Part shown: one piece after another, positions 9,123 through 21,844 of the stretch
Layout: each line of letters opens with the position of its first letter
How positions within the stretch are numbered: the stretch's first letter is position 1
Assembly (NCBI GenBank): GCA_963784065.1
Contig: CAWAQA010000006.1
Span: 496,001 to 560,000 of the forward strand
DNA length: 64,000 nucleotides
Reading direction: 5' to 3'
Source of the DNA: CAWAQA01 sp963784065
GTDB taxonomy: Bacteria > Acidobacteriota > Vicinamibacteria > Vicinamibacterales > UBA2999
Program-made: the position numbers and the translations under genes
The notes under the pieces: generated by a model
Databases searched by the model: none
What the model saw: the letters and a program-made list of their open reading frames with translations, nothing else
Told to the model about the DNA's origin: nothing

Positions 9123-10628
9123 TCACTTAAGGGGCCTGAGATCATTCAGGGAAGACAGCTCCGCTGCCGCCGCGGCGTTGCCGGCACTGTCTTCTTTGAA
9201 TGACCTGCGCCCCCGTTGTCTGAACAGGGTTACGAACCACGCGATCGCCGCCGCAACGGCGATGAAGGTGAGCCACTGCGCGATGACCGCCAGAGTCGCC
9301 AGATCCATGGCGGGGACCGGGTACTGCCGCAACTGATCCGCGCGCTCCGTCAGCCAGTGCCACCCGGTATGGGCCACGAACGCCGAAAGAATGATGATGC
9401 CCATCCGCTCGGCGATGCCATACCGGAACAACACCCCCAGCAGGGGCACGGCGATGGCCAGCACCAGGAGTTGCCCCAGCTCGACACCCACGTTGAACGC
9501 GAGGAGCGAGGTGAGCAGATGCGATCCGGCGAACTGCAGCGAGTCGCGCAGCGCGAACGAGAACCCGAAGCCGTGCACGAGCCCGAAACCAAACGTGATG
9601 ATCCAGCGTCGCGACACGCTCACGCCCACGATGTTCTCGAGCGCCATGTACACGATTGACGCCGCGATCAGCGTTTCCACCAGCGGTGGGAACCACAGCG
9701 CCGTCGGGGCGAAATCGTACGCCGAGGCGATGAGCGTAATCGAATGCGCCACGGTGAACGCGGTCACGACGCCGACGAGCGTGCGGATCCGGCGGAGCGG
9801 GATGACGAGGCACAGGAGGAACAGCAGGTGGTCGGTCCCGTCGAGGATGTGCAGGAACCCGTCGTGGACGAAGCGCGCCGCCGCCTGGTGCCAGCGCGGA
9901 TCGAGCGCGACGATCCCCGGATCGTCGTGCAGCTCGAACGCCCGCTCCGGGCGGTCCGGCGACAGCAGACGGAGGGCAATCGTCACGCGCTGCCCGAGGC
10001 GGCGCAGCCCGGGCTCGATCGAGAAGCGCGAGCGGTCCGACACGATCGGGTACTCGAGCAGGACGTCGAGCACGCCCTCCTCCCAGTACAGCTGCACGTC
10101 ATCGGCGAGGCGCGGGCCCGTGGCATGCGCGAACGCCGACTCGTAGGCGCGGAACGACTGATCGGATGGCAGCGAGGCGAGCGCGGCGACGATCCGCGGC
10201 TCCGGCAGCGGCGGACCTTCGCCACCGCCTGCGGCGCGTCCGCCTTCCACATCCTCGTAGATCCGGACGTTTCGCGTGATCCAGATCACGGCGGCGTCGC
10301 GCAGCGCCTGGTCGGCGCGGCCGATGTCCAGGTATCCGCGATCGCGCAGCGGCACCTCGATGTCCGACATCGCCTCCATCGGCACACGCAGGAGGAGATG
10401 GAGACGCTGTCCCTCAGGCTTCAGGAAGGCCTGGACGATGACGTCGTTGGGGACGTCGTGTGCGGACACGCCGGTCGCGGCCAGCGCCAGCGCCGCGACA
10501 ACACCCAACCTGATCCATGTCCCACGGCGGGTCGGCAGCGGGCAGCGGGCAGCAGGCCGCGAGCGTGGCCCGCCGGAGAGGGGCGAAAGCGCTGCGCCGT
10601 CGGCCTGGATCTGCCGCGATGCGTTCAC
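9123..10628 (-). CDS. HupE/UreJ family membrane protein with periplasmic N-terminal domain
   Basis: The C-terminal half has six to seven membrane segments with the HupE/UreJ signature (FLHILDGTDHLLFLLCLVIPLRR, FTVAHSITLI, GFGLVHGFGFSFAL, LLAFNVGVELGQL). The N-terminal part (about residues 40-250) is exported and beta-rich and follows a signal-like segment (VVAALALAATGVSAHD). Short HupE/UreJ proteins are thought to move nickel or cobalt; this long two-part form is of unknown function. The first 35 residues are encoded by a low-complexity repeat (10534-10556), so the true start is probably the TTG near residue 41. Confidence 0.75.
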   Translation of the reverse strand: MNASRQIQADGAALSPLSGGPRSRPAARCPLPTRRGTWIRLGVVAALALAATGVSAHDVPNDVIVQAFLKPEGQRLHLLLRVPMEAMSDIEVPLRDRGYLDIGRADQALRDAAVIWITRNVRIYEDVEGGRAAGGGEGPPLPEPRIVAALASLPSDQSFRAYESAFAHATGPRLADDVQLYWEEGVLDVLLEYPIVSDRSRFSIEPGLRRLGQRVTIALRLLSPDRPERAFELHDDPGIVALDPRWHQAAARFVHDGFLHILDGTDHLLFLLCLVIPLRRIRTLVGVVTAFTVAHSITLIASAYDFAPTALWFPPLVETLIAASIVYMALENIVGVSVSRRWIITFGFGLVHGFGFSFALRDSLQFAGSHLLTSLLAFNVGVELGQLLVLAIAVPLLGVLFRYGIAERMGIIILSAFVAHTGWHWLTERADQLRQYPVPAMDLATLAVIAQWLTFIAVAAAIAWFVTLFRQRGRRSFKEDSAGNAAAAAELSSLNDLRPLK

Positions 10629-10657
10629 TGCCCCGCCGCCTGCTGCCCGCTGCCGCT
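10534..10657. repeat. GGCAGCGGGCAGC low-complexity repeat, two copies in opposite orientation
   Basis: GGCAGCGGGCAGCGGGCAGC lies at 10534-10556, and its inverse CTGCTGCCCGCTGCC at about 10637-10657. A related CTGCCTGCTGCCAGC unit recurs near 54565-54583. Confidence 0.6.
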
Positions 10658-10667
10658 GTTCGCCACG

Positions 10668-12494
10668 TCAATACGCCATGGCGTAGCAGTCGCGGCGCGG
10701 ATCGGCGCCTGCGATGCGGTTGCCGGTCTGTGGATCGAGCAGCACCGCGGTCGCGCAGCCGGAGATGCTGTAGGGCGGAACCTTCGTGATCTCGTGCCCG
10801 CGCGCGCGCAGGTCGTCGATGACGGCGTCAGGAATCGCCGCCTCGACGTTCAGCTTGTTGAAGCCGGGCGTGTGCGGCCAGAACGAGCCGTGGAAGTGCA
10901 GCGTCTGGATGCGCGGCCACTCGAACGCCTCGTGCAGGTTCGGGTACCACTGCGGCCAGAACTCCACGGTGTTGAGGAACGCCTGCAGGATCGTCTGGTC
11001 CTGGTTGTCGCCGCCCGGCGTCCCGATCGCCATGAACGGCCGGCCGTCGCGGAGCACGATGCTGGGCGTGAGCGTGTAGCGCGGCCGCGAGCGCGGGCGC
11101 AGCTGGGCGGCGCGCGTCGGATCGAGCCAGAACTGCTCGCCGCGCACGCTCATCGCGATGCCGGTCTTTCCGAGCACCACGGCGCCGCCGATCCAGCCGC
11201 CGCTCGGCGTGCTGTCGAAGACGTTGCCGTCCTTGTCGATGATCGCGATGTGCGTCGTGTCCTTCTGCGTCCCGCGGATCGGCTCGGCGTTCGGGCCGGC
11301 CTCCCCCGGCCGTGTCTCGTCGGCGATGTCCGCCACCCAGAACGGCCAGCTCTTGACGCGGGAATCGAACGGCAGCGGGTTGCCGGCCCTGAACGAGATC
11401 TGCGCGCGCCGAGGCTCGATGAGCGCGGCACGCTGCTTCGTGTAGCCCGGCGACAGCAGCCCCTCGGCCGGCGTCTTCACGAACTCAGGGTCGCCGTAGT
11501 AGGTATCTCGATCGGCGTAGGCGAGCTTCAGCGCTTCCGTGACCGTATGGATGTAGTCCGCGCTGTTGTGCGTCATCGCCCGCAGATCGAAGGTCTCGAG
11601 GATCTCGAGCGCCTGCAGGAGGACCGGTCCCTGGCTGCCGAACGCGTGCTTGTAGACGTCGTAGCCACGGTAGGTCGCCATCGCCGGCTCTTCGATCCGG
11701 GCGAAGAACTCGGCAAAGTCGCTCAGCTCGAACGGAGCCTGGTGGTGCTTCAGAAACGCCACCATTTCAGCCGCGATGTCACCCTTGTAGAACCGATCGC
11801 GGGCGGCGGCAATGCCGGCGGCGCGGCCGCGCCGCTTCTGGCCGCGCTCCGCCTCGACCATCTTCGTGAGCGTGGCGGCGAGCGTGGGCAGCTTGATCGT
11901 GGCGCCCGCCGGGTGCATCGACCCGTCGGGCCTGAGCCAGTAGCGCTGGTTCTCCGGCCACGACTTGAAGAACTCGAGGTTGCCTTCGATCGCCTCCGCG
12001 GTGCGCGGGCGCAGCGGGAAGCCCTCGCGCGAGTACTCGATGGCCCGCTCGGAGACCTGCTCGAACGACATCGTGCCCCAGCGTTCGAGGACGGTGAGCG
12101 CCGCGTGGAGCGCCCCCGGCACGACCGCCGGGTCGAGCCCGGCGCCGTCCAGCGTCTTGCCGCGCTGCGTGTAGTAGTCGATCGTGGCGCCCTTCGGCGC
12201 CCAGCCCTGGCCCACGATCGACGTCACCTTGCGCTCGCTCTGCGGGTAGACGAGCACCAGCGCCTCGCCGCCAAGGCTATAGAGATCCTGCTCGACGACT
12301 CCGCCGACGAGGAGCGCGGCCACGCCGGCGTCGAACGCGTTGCCGCCCTTGACGAGGACCTCGAACGCGGCCGCGGTCGTCAGCGGGTGGCCTGCGGACA
12401 CACCGGCGTTGCGTCCCATGACCGGGGGACGATCGGCCGCGCTGAGCACCAGGCCGCTCAGCACGACGATACCGACCGCCGCAATCCTCTTCAT
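10668..12494 (-). CDS. ggt: Gamma-glutamyltransferase family protein
   Basis: The 608-residue exported protein (signal: AAVGIVVLSGLVLSAADRP) belongs to the Ntn-hydrolase gamma-glutamyltransferase family, which cleaves glutathione and related gamma-glutamyl compounds in the periplasm. The autoprocessing/catalytic Thr is in GTQKDTTHIAIIDKDGN, and the small subunit carries TPSGGWIGG and a TPGGDNQDQ loop near the oxyanion region. VSAGHPLTTAAAFEVLVKGG is the usual N-terminal family signature. Length fits the uncleaved precursor. The frame is intact. Substrate preference cannot be read from the sequence. Confidence 0.88.
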   Translation of the reverse strand: MKRIAAVGIVVLSGLVLSAADRPPVMGRNAGVSAGHPLTTAAAFEVLVKGGNAFDAGVAALLVGGVVEQDLYSLGGEALVLVYPQSERKVTSIVGQGWAPKGATIDYYTQRGKTLDGAGLDPAVVPGALHAALTVLERWGTMSFEQVSERAIEYSREGFPLRPRTAEAIEGNLEFFKSWPENQRYWLRPDGSMHPAGATIKLPTLAATLTKMVEAERGQKRRGRAAGIAAARDRFYKGDIAAEMVAFLKHHQAPFELSDFAEFFARIEEPAMATYRGYDVYKHAFGSQGPVLLQALEILETFDLRAMTHNSADYIHTVTEALKLAYADRDTYYGDPEFVKTPAEGLLSPGYTKQRAALIEPRRAQISFRAGNPLPFDSRVKSWPFWVADIADETRPGEAGPNAEPIRGTQKDTTHIAIIDKDGNVFDSTPSGGWIGGAVVLGKTGIAMSVRGEQFWLDPTRAAQLRPRSRPRYTLTPSIVLRDGRPFMAIGTPGGDNQDQTILQAFLNTVEFWPQWYPNLHEAFEWPRIQTLHFHGSFWPHTPGFNKLNVEAAIPDAVIDDLRARGHEITKVPPYSISGCATAVLLDPQTGNRIAGADPRRDCYAMAY

Positions 12495-12511
12495 CCGTCC
12501 TCCATCGTGTG

Positions 12512-12640
12512 AGCCGGCTAAAGCCGGCCCCTACGAACTACAAACCGATGGTGCGCGCCGGCTCCAGCCGGCCCCTGCGAACGACAAACGTGGGGGCCGG
12601 CCGGCTTCAACCGGCCCGCCGCCTGAAGGCGGCCGATACG
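12512..12640. repeat. Cluster of GCCGGC palindromic repeats
   Basis: At least four units with variable loops (GCCGGCTAAAGCCGGCCC, GCCGGCTCCAGCCGGCCC, GCCGGCTTCAACCGGCCC and CGCCTGAAGGCGGCC) fill the gap between the PQQ dehydrogenase and ggt genes. Loop changes that keep the stems point to selection on, or copying of, the palindrome. Confidence 0.85.
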
Positions 12641-12644
12641 ACCA

Positions 12645-14672
12645 TCACTTCTCGTTCGGCAACCGGAATGCGACCAGCTCCGCGCTGTAATTCGCCCCGC
12701 TGATCGCGACCACGACATATTGCTTTCCGCCGAGCATGTAGGTCATCGGCGAACCGGTCTGCGGCGCGGGCATGTACACGGAACCGACTTCCGTGCCGTT
12801 GGCCTTGTCGTACGCACGCAGCATCGCGCCCCGCTGGCCGTTCGGCGTCGTGAAGAAGCCCGGCTCGCCCGAGATGACGAGCGACTTGGTGACGACCATC
12901 CCGATGCGGCCCGGCCTGCCGGTCCGCGGGATCGTGATTCCCTTCAGCGCCGGGTGATTACGGATATTGTCCGGCGTTTCGCCATGCGCAACCTGCCACA
13001 CGATCTCGCCGCGGTTCATGTTGAACGCGGTAATGCGGCCGTACGGCGGCTTGATGATCGGCAGACCCTGGACGGAGAGGACCGGTCCGCCTCCTTCACC
13101 GCCAGCCGCCGCCCCTGCCGCCGCCGGCGCCGCGGGCGCTGCGTTCGGATCGCGGGCGGTGCCGCGGATGAACGCCATGTCCGAGTTCTTGCCGTCGGAC
13201 TCGACCAGGCTCAACACGGCCGGCGTGGTGGTGGAGTGGACGTAGAGCATCTTCGTCTCAGGATCGAAGGCTCCGCCCGGCCAGTTCGCGCCGCCGCCGG
13301 TCGAGGGCAGCATGATCGTCCCGAGCGGTCCGTCCCAGCGGCTCACGACCGGCGGCGTGAACAGCGGCCCGATCTTGTACCGCGACACGATCTTCGTCGC
13401 CTCGGCCTTGAGCGCGGGCGTGAAGTCGATCAGGTCGTCGAGCGAGAAACCCTGACGGTCGTACGCGGGAGGCTTGGTGACGAAGGGCTGCGTCGGACTG
13501 GTCTTCTCGCCCGGCACGGTGGACTGCTCGACGGCGCGCTCCTCGATCGGCCATACCGGCTGCCCGGTCGCGCGATCGAAGACATACAGCCACGCCTGCT
13601 TGGTGGGTTGCGCGACTGCCTTGATCGGCTTGCCGTCGACGACGAGGTCCATGAGGATCGGCGGGCTCGGGATATCGAAATCCCAGATGCCATGGTGTAC
13701 CAGCTGGTAGTGCCAGCGGCGCTTGCCGGTCTTCAACTCCACGGCGACGAGGCTCTCGCTGTAGAGCGTGGAGCCGGGCCTGTGGCCGCCGTAGTAATCG
13801 CCGGTCGGCATCTCGACGGGCAGGTACGCCAGCCCGAGCTCCTCGTCCACGGCCATCATCGCCCACACACCCGTGTTCCCGGTGTATTGGGCGGAATCCC
13901 CCTCCCACGTGTCGTAGCCGTACTCGCCCGGCTTGGGGATCGTGTGGAACGTCCAGAGCCGCTTTCCGTTCCTGACGTCGTAGGCCCGCACGTAGCCCTT
14001 GGCGTTCGCCCGGCTCTTCGGCGTCGCGCCGGAAAGGTGCGCCGCGCCGATGATGATCACGTCGCCCGCGATGACGGGAGCCGCGTGCAGCCCGATCTCG
14101 CCGGTGATGAGATCGAGCTCCTGATCCGCCTCGTCCTTCAGATCGACGACGCCGTTCTTGCCGAAGCCGGGCACCGGCACGCCGGTCTTGGCATCGAGCG
14201 CGATCAGGCGGTAACCGGGCGTGACGTAGAGGATGCGCGCGTCGCGCCCGTTGATCCAATACGCGACTCCCCGGCCCGAGAGCTGCCGCGGCGCCGACTC
14301 ACCGCGCTTGCCTTCGTTCTCGGAGTGCATCCACAGCATCTCGCCCGTCGTGGCGTCGAGGGCGACGACGGCGCGGCGGGTGCCGGCGGTGACGTAAATG
14401 ACGCCGCCCACCATCAAGGGCGTCCCCTGGAAGTTGAACTCCGGCCGCGGGCCGAGCGCGTCGGTCTTGAACCGCCACGCGACCTCGAGCTTCGAGAAGT
14501 TCTCCTTGTTGATCTGATCGAGCGGGGCATATCGCGTGCTCGCGAGATCGCCGCCGTAGGTACGCCACTCCCGGTCGGGCGCCCCTTCCTGCGCCATGCC
14601 GCTCGCCGCCAGCCACACGCATGTGGCAACAGCAAGGGTGGCGAAGCCGACGTAACGGTGAACTCTGCGCAT
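12645..14672 (-). CDS. PQQ-dependent (quinoprotein) dehydrogenase
   Basis: The 675-residue periplasmic protein has a signal peptide and the eight-bladed propeller repeats of quinoprotein dehydrogenases (VVALDATTGEMLW, IALDAKTG, VRAYDVRNGKRLW, VAVELKTGKRRWHYQLVHHGIWD). It starts its mature part with EWRTYGGDLASTRYAPLDQI, typical of the glucose/alcohol PQQ dehydrogenase group. An Ala/Gly-rich insert at about 505-525 looks like a linker. Electrons from substrate oxidation would pass to the c-type cytochrome encoded 18 bp upstream. The substrate is unknown. The frame is intact. Confidence 0.88.
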   Translation of the reverse strand: MRRVHRYVGFATLAVATCVWLAASGMAQEGAPDREWRTYGGDLASTRYAPLDQINKENFSKLEVAWRFKTDALGPRPEFNFQGTPLMVGGVIYVTAGTRRAVVALDATTGEMLWMHSENEGKRGESAPRQLSGRGVAYWINGRDARILYVTPGYRLIALDAKTGVPVPGFGKNGVVDLKDEADQELDLITGEIGLHAAPVIAGDVIIIGAAHLSGATPKSRANAKGYVRAYDVRNGKRLWTFHTIPKPGEYGYDTWEGDSAQYTGNTGVWAMMAVDEELGLAYLPVEMPTGDYYGGHRPGSTLYSESLVAVELKTGKRRWHYQLVHHGIWDFDIPSPPILMDLVVDGKPIKAVAQPTKQAWLYVFDRATGQPVWPIEERAVEQSTVPGEKTSPTQPFVTKPPAYDRQGFSLDDLIDFTPALKAEATKIVSRYKIGPLFTPPVVSRWDGPLGTIMLPSTGGGANWPGGAFDPETKMLYVHSTTTPAVLSLVESDGKNSDMAFIRGTARDPNAAPAAPAAAGAAAGGEGGGPVLSVQGLPIIKPPYGRITAFNMNRGEIVWQVAHGETPDNIRNHPALKGITIPRTGRPGRIGMVVTKSLVISGEPGFFTTPNGQRGAMLRAYDKANGTEVGSVYMPAPQTGSPMTYMLGGKQYVVVAISGANYSAELVAFRLPNEK

Positions 14673-14690
14673 CGGTACCTCGTGCTCTGG

Positions 14691-15161
14691 CTACGGACGA
14701 TATGAACGAAACGTGGTCTCACCCATCGCCTGGGCGTCGAATGCCTTGTCGCCCGCGGGGAACTTGCCCGACGAAAGAATGAACGCGATGACGTCCGAGT
14801 TCTGTGCCCGGCTGAGAGAGCCCGGCTGGTTCTGGGGCATCGTCGAGCGGATGCGGTCGAAGAGGTCCCCGAGCTTGACGCCCTCCCAGGTTGAATTGAA
14901 GGTGTCGCCGACGAGCGGGGGCGCCGCCTCGCCTCCGAGCAGCGTGTCCCCATGGCACGCCGCGCAGTGGGCCTGATACAGGCCCGCGCCGCGCGTCGCC
15001 TGTTCGGCGGTGTAGACCCCGTCCCAGACGGTGGCCGGTCCCTGCGCGACGATGGCGGCCACGAAGGTCACGACGAAGAGAGCGGCGAAGGCGAGGAGGG
15101 CCCTTCCGGGTGAAGCGGTCACGGGGGTATTTTGCACTTTTCTTCCCGTCCTGTGGTGCAT
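14691..15161 (-). CDS. Mono-heme c-type cytochrome, partner of PQQ dehydrogenase
   Basis: The product has 156 residues: an N-terminal helix (ALLAFAALFVVTFVAAIVA), then one cytochrome c domain with the heme site CAACH and a distal Met candidate in RIRSTMPQNQPGSLS. The order VYTAEQATRGAGLYQAHCAACHG is standard for cytochromes encoded with quinoprotein dehydrogenases, and the gene lies 18 bp before that dehydrogenase. The ATG at 15161 has no clear ribosome site; a GTG eight codons later is possible. Confidence 0.85.
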   Translation of the reverse strand: MHHRTGRKVQNTPVTASPGRALLAFAALFVVTFVAAIVAQGPATVWDGVYTAEQATRGAGLYQAHCAACHGDTLLGGEAAPPLVGDTFNSTWEGVKLGDLFDRIRSTMPQNQPGSLSRAQNSDVIAFILSSGKFPAGDKAFDAQAMGETTFRSYRP

Positions 15162-15526
15162 CGTGAAAATTTCTCTGTGTCGCGGTGTCTCGGTGGTTTT
15201 TCTTCGTGAAAGGCCCGGTTTCACCGGCGTTCCTGACACCTGTGGGCCGGGCGAAAGATACCCGATCACGGTCGCGATTGCACATCCCGAGCTCGTCCAC
15301 GGCGGGTTCCAGATGTCGTGACAAACCTCCGGCTGAAGCCGGAAGCCACCGACACTCCGTCTCCAAACCACAAAGGCACCGAGGAAACCTTGAGCGGCCT
15401 CTGTGTGCTCTGAGTCTCTGTGGTTCGTGGTGTCCTGGCCGAGATCGCGGAAAGACACACTCGTAGGGGCCGGCTCAACCGGCCCAGGGCCGCCTGAAGG
15501 CGGCGGCCCCGACGACGCGCGGGCGT
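15162..15526. repeat. Intergenic region with three repeat families
   Basis: This 365-bp gap holds CTCTGTGT/GAGTCTCTGTGG-type units (about 15172-15205 and 15398-15432), a CCGGCTGAAGCCGGAAGCCACC unit (about 15330-15352) and GCCGGCTCAACCGGCCC plus CGCCTGAAGGCGGCGG units (about 15465-15512). I see no credible gene or promoter in it. Confidence 0.75.
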
Positions 15527-17213
15527 CTACGGCTGCCGCACCAGCTGCTCCGCCGTCACGAAACGCGGCTCGATGTCCACGGGCACGTCCGTGAGGCGGT
15601 CGAGGACGGTCTTGCACCGGCGGCCGGATGACCGCGAGCTTCTCGATCATCTGCTTCGTCGCGCTGTAGTCGCCGACCGCCTGCATCGTCATCAGGTCGC
15701 GCGTGAGGTCGATGACGTTCTGCCGGATGCGCGCCGCGTTGACGGCGAACGTGCCGTCCGGCGCCACGGTGACGCCGCCGTTGTCGAGGAAGTAATTGAG
15801 CTGGACGACCACGCCGCGGCCGTGCGCCTCGTTGATGCCGAAGCGGATCGAGCGGAACATCGACGCCAGGTACGTCGTGTACATCGTCTGCTCGAACTTC
15901 TTGTCGAGCTTCCCGCGATCGACGAGGAACTGCAGCGCGAAGAGGCCCGACACGTCGGCCTTCGCCTCTTCGATCGCGCTGTAGAGCTCCTTGAGCTCCT
16001 GGCGCACGGTGGTGGCGCGCCCGCCGACGGTGATGTTGTGCGGGCCGAGCCCGTGCATCAGCTCGTGCATCAGGATGTGCGTGAAGAAGGCGTCGAAGGC
16101 GACACGTCTGCTGGTCGCGGCCGGAGAGCGCCACTTTCGCGATCGGCTGCAGGACGCGTGCTGAACTTCGCCTCCTGGTTGTTCTTCAGCATCACGCGCT
16201 TGCTGCCCTTTTCGGCGATCACGCGCTCGTCGTTCGGCAGGTTGAACGCCGCCGTCTGCACGCCGCGGTTGCGCGTCGCCGGACGAGAACACCGTGTTGA
16301 CGACGCGGATCGGCGCCAGCGCCGCCGAGCTTCGGGTTGCGGTACTTCGGGTCGATCGGCAGGTTGTTCTCGATCTCCTGCAGCTCGGCGCCAAACCGCT
16401 CGAGCTTCTTCGTTTCCTCGTCGTCACGCAGCGTGATGAACGCCTCGAACGCCGCCTTGTAGTTGAACCACTCGTCTTCGTAGACCTCGTACGGCCCGAT
16501 GGTCGGCTCGATGCTCGCGTCGAGCTCCATCCAGGCGACGTCGCTGTCGTAGTAGTCGTTGCTGAGGAACGCCGCGGCCCGCTTGTCGAGAAAGCTCTTG
16601 AGCGTCGGCTGCTTCGTCAGCGCGGCGGCCTCGCGCAGCAGGTCGGCCGCGATGCGCGAGCTCGCCCTGGTACTCGAGGCTGTACGGGACGGCGGTGAGC
16701 TTGCCGTCCGGCGTCGCGCCGGATCGTGGTGAAGAAGCCCGTGGCGCGGCGCGCGCTCGGCCTCGGGCAGCGTCTTCAGCCAGGCCTCGACCTCCGCCTT
16801 CGTCGCGCCCGCCGGATAGAAGTTGGCCTGCTCCGGCTTGGGCGGCGCGCCGGGGATGAACGGCTCGTTGTGGTCGAGGCGCGACCAGGGACCCTTGTTG
16901 ATCAGGAAGTAGTGCAGCCGCGCCCGGCCGAGCTCCGACTGGTCGCGCACCAGGTCGAGCAGCATCGTCTCGTTGCCGGCCCAGACCTGGCGGAGGAACA
17001 GCGCGTCGATCACCTTCGCGGCCTCCACGAGCTTCGCAGCGCCTGCCGCTCGTTGGCCGGAAGCGCCGACACGTCGGCGGTCAGATCGACGGGCGCAAAC
17101 CGCGCGGCCATCGACGGCGAGCTGTGCGGCATCGGGAATCGCGCGCCTGCGCGGCCACGCCGGCAGCAGAGAGCAGCGACGCGGCAGCAAGGGCCATAAG
17201 CGGCTCGTTTCAT
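15527..17213 (-). CDS. M49-type (dipeptidyl-peptidase III-like) zinc metallopeptidase, multiply frameshifted
   Basis: Piecing frames together gives one protein of about 560 residues: a signal-like start, ARFAPVDLTADVSALPANER, VIDALFLRQVWAGNE, then the zinc site HELMHGLGPHNI and the second motif LYSAIEEAKADVSGL, ending FVTAEQLVRQP. HExxH plus an EEAKAD glutamate about 45 residues on is the arrangement of bacterial M49-like peptidases annotated as Zn-dependent hydrolases; classical M49 has HExxGH, so the family call is moderate. At least seven single-base shifts interrupt it. Because the neighbouring housekeeping genes are hit as often, I suspect sequence errors and not decay. Confidence 0.65.
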
Positions 17214-17253
17214 AGTCAGGTCTTCGGTCTCCGGTCTACGGTGCCTCCGGTCG

Positions 17254-17805
17254 TCAATGCACGCCGGAGCTTGATTGCAGCGCGGAGGGATCCGTCCCGA
17301 GCCTCCGGATCGCCGTCTCCCACATCTGCTCCGGCGGCACGCCGAAGATCAACTCGGGATCGACTTCGAGCGACAGCCACGGCGGAGGCGGCAATCTCCT
17401 TGTCGAGCTGACCCGGCCCCCAGCCGGAGTAGCCGACGATGACGCGCGCGCGTGTGGAAGGCGGCGCCTGCAGCAGCTGCAGCGTCAGCTCGTGCGACAC
17501 CGACAGGAGCACGCCCGGCGCAGATCTCCCGCTGCTCGTCGTCGGGCCCCTGCGCCTCGGCCATCAGCACCCACGTCTGCTGCGGATCGACGGGCCCGCC
17601 GACCCACAACTCGCAGATCGGGATCGACGCGCACCGGCGGCTCCGTCTTGACCATCGTCCACGCCGGCTCGTCCATCTGCCGGTTGACGACGAGGCCGAA
17701 CGCGCCCTGCTCCGTGTAATCGCACAGCAGCACGACGGTGCGCGCGAAGTTCGGGTCGGCCATCTGCGGCATCGAGAGCAGCAGGAGCGGCGCAGCGTCG
17801 GACAT
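17254..17805 (-). CDS. yqgE: YqgE/AlgH family protein (frameshifted)
   Basis: The reading starts at 17805 with LLLSMPQMADPNFARTVVLL and GAFGLVVNR, the hallmark of YqgE/AlgH (UPF0301), then WVLMAEAQG, the family's ARVIVGYSGWGPGQLD segment and a C-terminal tail ending near 17254. About 183 residues, the usual length. At least four shifts (about 17640, 17590, 17520 and 17380) are needed. The family's molecular role is unresolved. In many bacteria yqgE lies beside yqgF/ruvX; here ruvX is 43 kb away. Confidence 0.78.
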
Positions 17806-17820
17806 GCGTCCGATGATAGG

Positions 17821-18907
17821 TCAACAGCTCGAGTCGACTGCAGGCCATTGAGTAGCGCGGGTGACCGCCCATCGTACGTGGTCGAGGACCATCTCGTCGG
17901 TGGCGGAGGGTCGCTCCTCGCTCTCTTCCGCCAGGGCGGCGATGGCCTCAGGGTCGCCGCTGTTGCCGATGGCCACGGCGAGGTTGCGGCGCAGGCCCGT
18001 CGAGCTTCGCGCGCGTCATCGCGCTCCCCTTCAGCGCCTGCCGCAGCTCGCGCGTCGGGCCGGCGCCACAGATCGACGAGTCGCGGCAGGTCGAGCGCCG
18101 GCGCGCGGCTGCCACGCCGGGTCGCCGGAGCGAGGCGGGACCTGGTTGTACGGGCAGACCTCCTGGCAGATGTCGCACCCGTACACGTGGTGCCGATCGC
18201 CGGCCGATGCTCCTCGGGAATGCCGCCGCGCAGCTCGATCGTCAGATACGACAGGCAGCGTGTCGAGTCGAGCACGCCGGGCTCGACGAGCGCGCCGGTC
18301 GGGCACGCCTCGAGACATCGCGTGCAGATGCCGCACTGCTCGAGGCCCTGCGTGTCGGGGTCGAGGGCAGCGTGCAGATGATCTCGCCGAGGAACAGCCA
18401 CGACCCGAGCTCGGGGTTGATCAGGCAGGTGTTCTTGCCGATCCAGCCGAGCCCGGCGTACTGCGCGTACACGCGCTCCTGCACCGGACCGGTGTCCACG
18501 TAGGCACGCGCGTCGAACGGCTCGGGCGAGGCGTGCGCGCATCCAGGCGAGCAGCGCGTCGAGGCGCGCCTTCAGCACGTCGTGATAGTCGTCGCCCCAC
18601 GCGTAGCGCGCAGATGCGCGCCGACGTCGGGTCGGCCGCGTCTCGGTCGAGTACGGGCGATCGGTGTTGTAGAGCGTGCCGGTGACGATGACGCTGCGCG
18701 CGCCGGGCACGACGCGCGCGCACGTCGGCGCGGCGATCGGCGGAGCGCTGCGATCCAGGCCATCGTCGCCGGCGTAGCCGCGGTCGAGCCACTCGCGCAG
18801 GAACGACGAGCTCGGGAAACGTCTCGGCGCGGCGCGATGCCGCACAGATCGAAGCCGAGCGCGCGGGCCTGACGTTTGACGAGCTGAGGTGAGCGCGTCG
18901 ACTCCAA
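17821..18907 (-). CDS. queG: Epoxyqueuosine reductase QueG (frameshifted)
   Basis: QueG performs the last step of queuosine synthesis, reducing epoxyqueuosine in tRNA with cobalamin and two 4Fe-4S clusters. Visible motifs: ARALGFDLCGIAP at the start, VDTGPVQERVYAQYAGLGWIGKNTCLI and GSWLFLGEIICT in the middle, then two ferredoxin-like cysteine sets (CGICTRCLEACPTGA and YGCDICQEVCPYNQ), and a HEAT-like C-terminus. The best start is a TTG at 18907. Five or more single-base shifts break it, yet every motif is present in one frame or another, so an intact gene behind sequence errors is likely. Confidence 0.82.
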
Positions 18908-18974
18908 CTCCGGACTCGCCTGCGCTGACCATCGGTCCGACGCTCAGCCGAGGTCGGGCAGTAGCCGATGCGCT

Positions 18975-21748
<2,774 letters not shown>

Positions 21749-21764
21749 GGCGGGCTGTGTCGAA

Positions 21765-21840
21765 TCGGTCTTCGGTCTCCGGTGTGCTCAGTCCGAAGTT
21801 CTACCGTAGACCGTAGACCGCAGACCGTGGACGCACGTTC
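21765..21840. repeat. GACCGAAGACCGTAGACC repeat family
   Basis: CGGTCTTCGGTCTCCGG and an inverted partner CGTAGACCGTAGACCGCAGA lie between acnA and the transporter genes. The same family occurs near 17219-17243, 28585-28620, 35262-35327, 38703-38806 and 53178-53214. Confidence 0.75.
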
Positions 21841-21844
21841 TCGA

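Noticed and set aside
10668..12494. Frameshift in ggt
   Set aside because: Checked because many neighbours are broken, but the frame is open from start to stop with all motifs in order.
12512..12640. A CRISPR-like array
   Set aside because: The units are palindromes with variable loops and irregular spacing, not identical repeats with unique spacers, and no cas gene is near.
9744..14705. Very long open frames on the plus strand (922 and 661 codons) opposite the HupE-like, ggt and PQQ dehydrogenase genes
   Set aside because: They lack any domain-like sequence and are Arg/Asp/Val-rich mirrors of well-supported minus-strand genes; high GC makes such antisense frames common.
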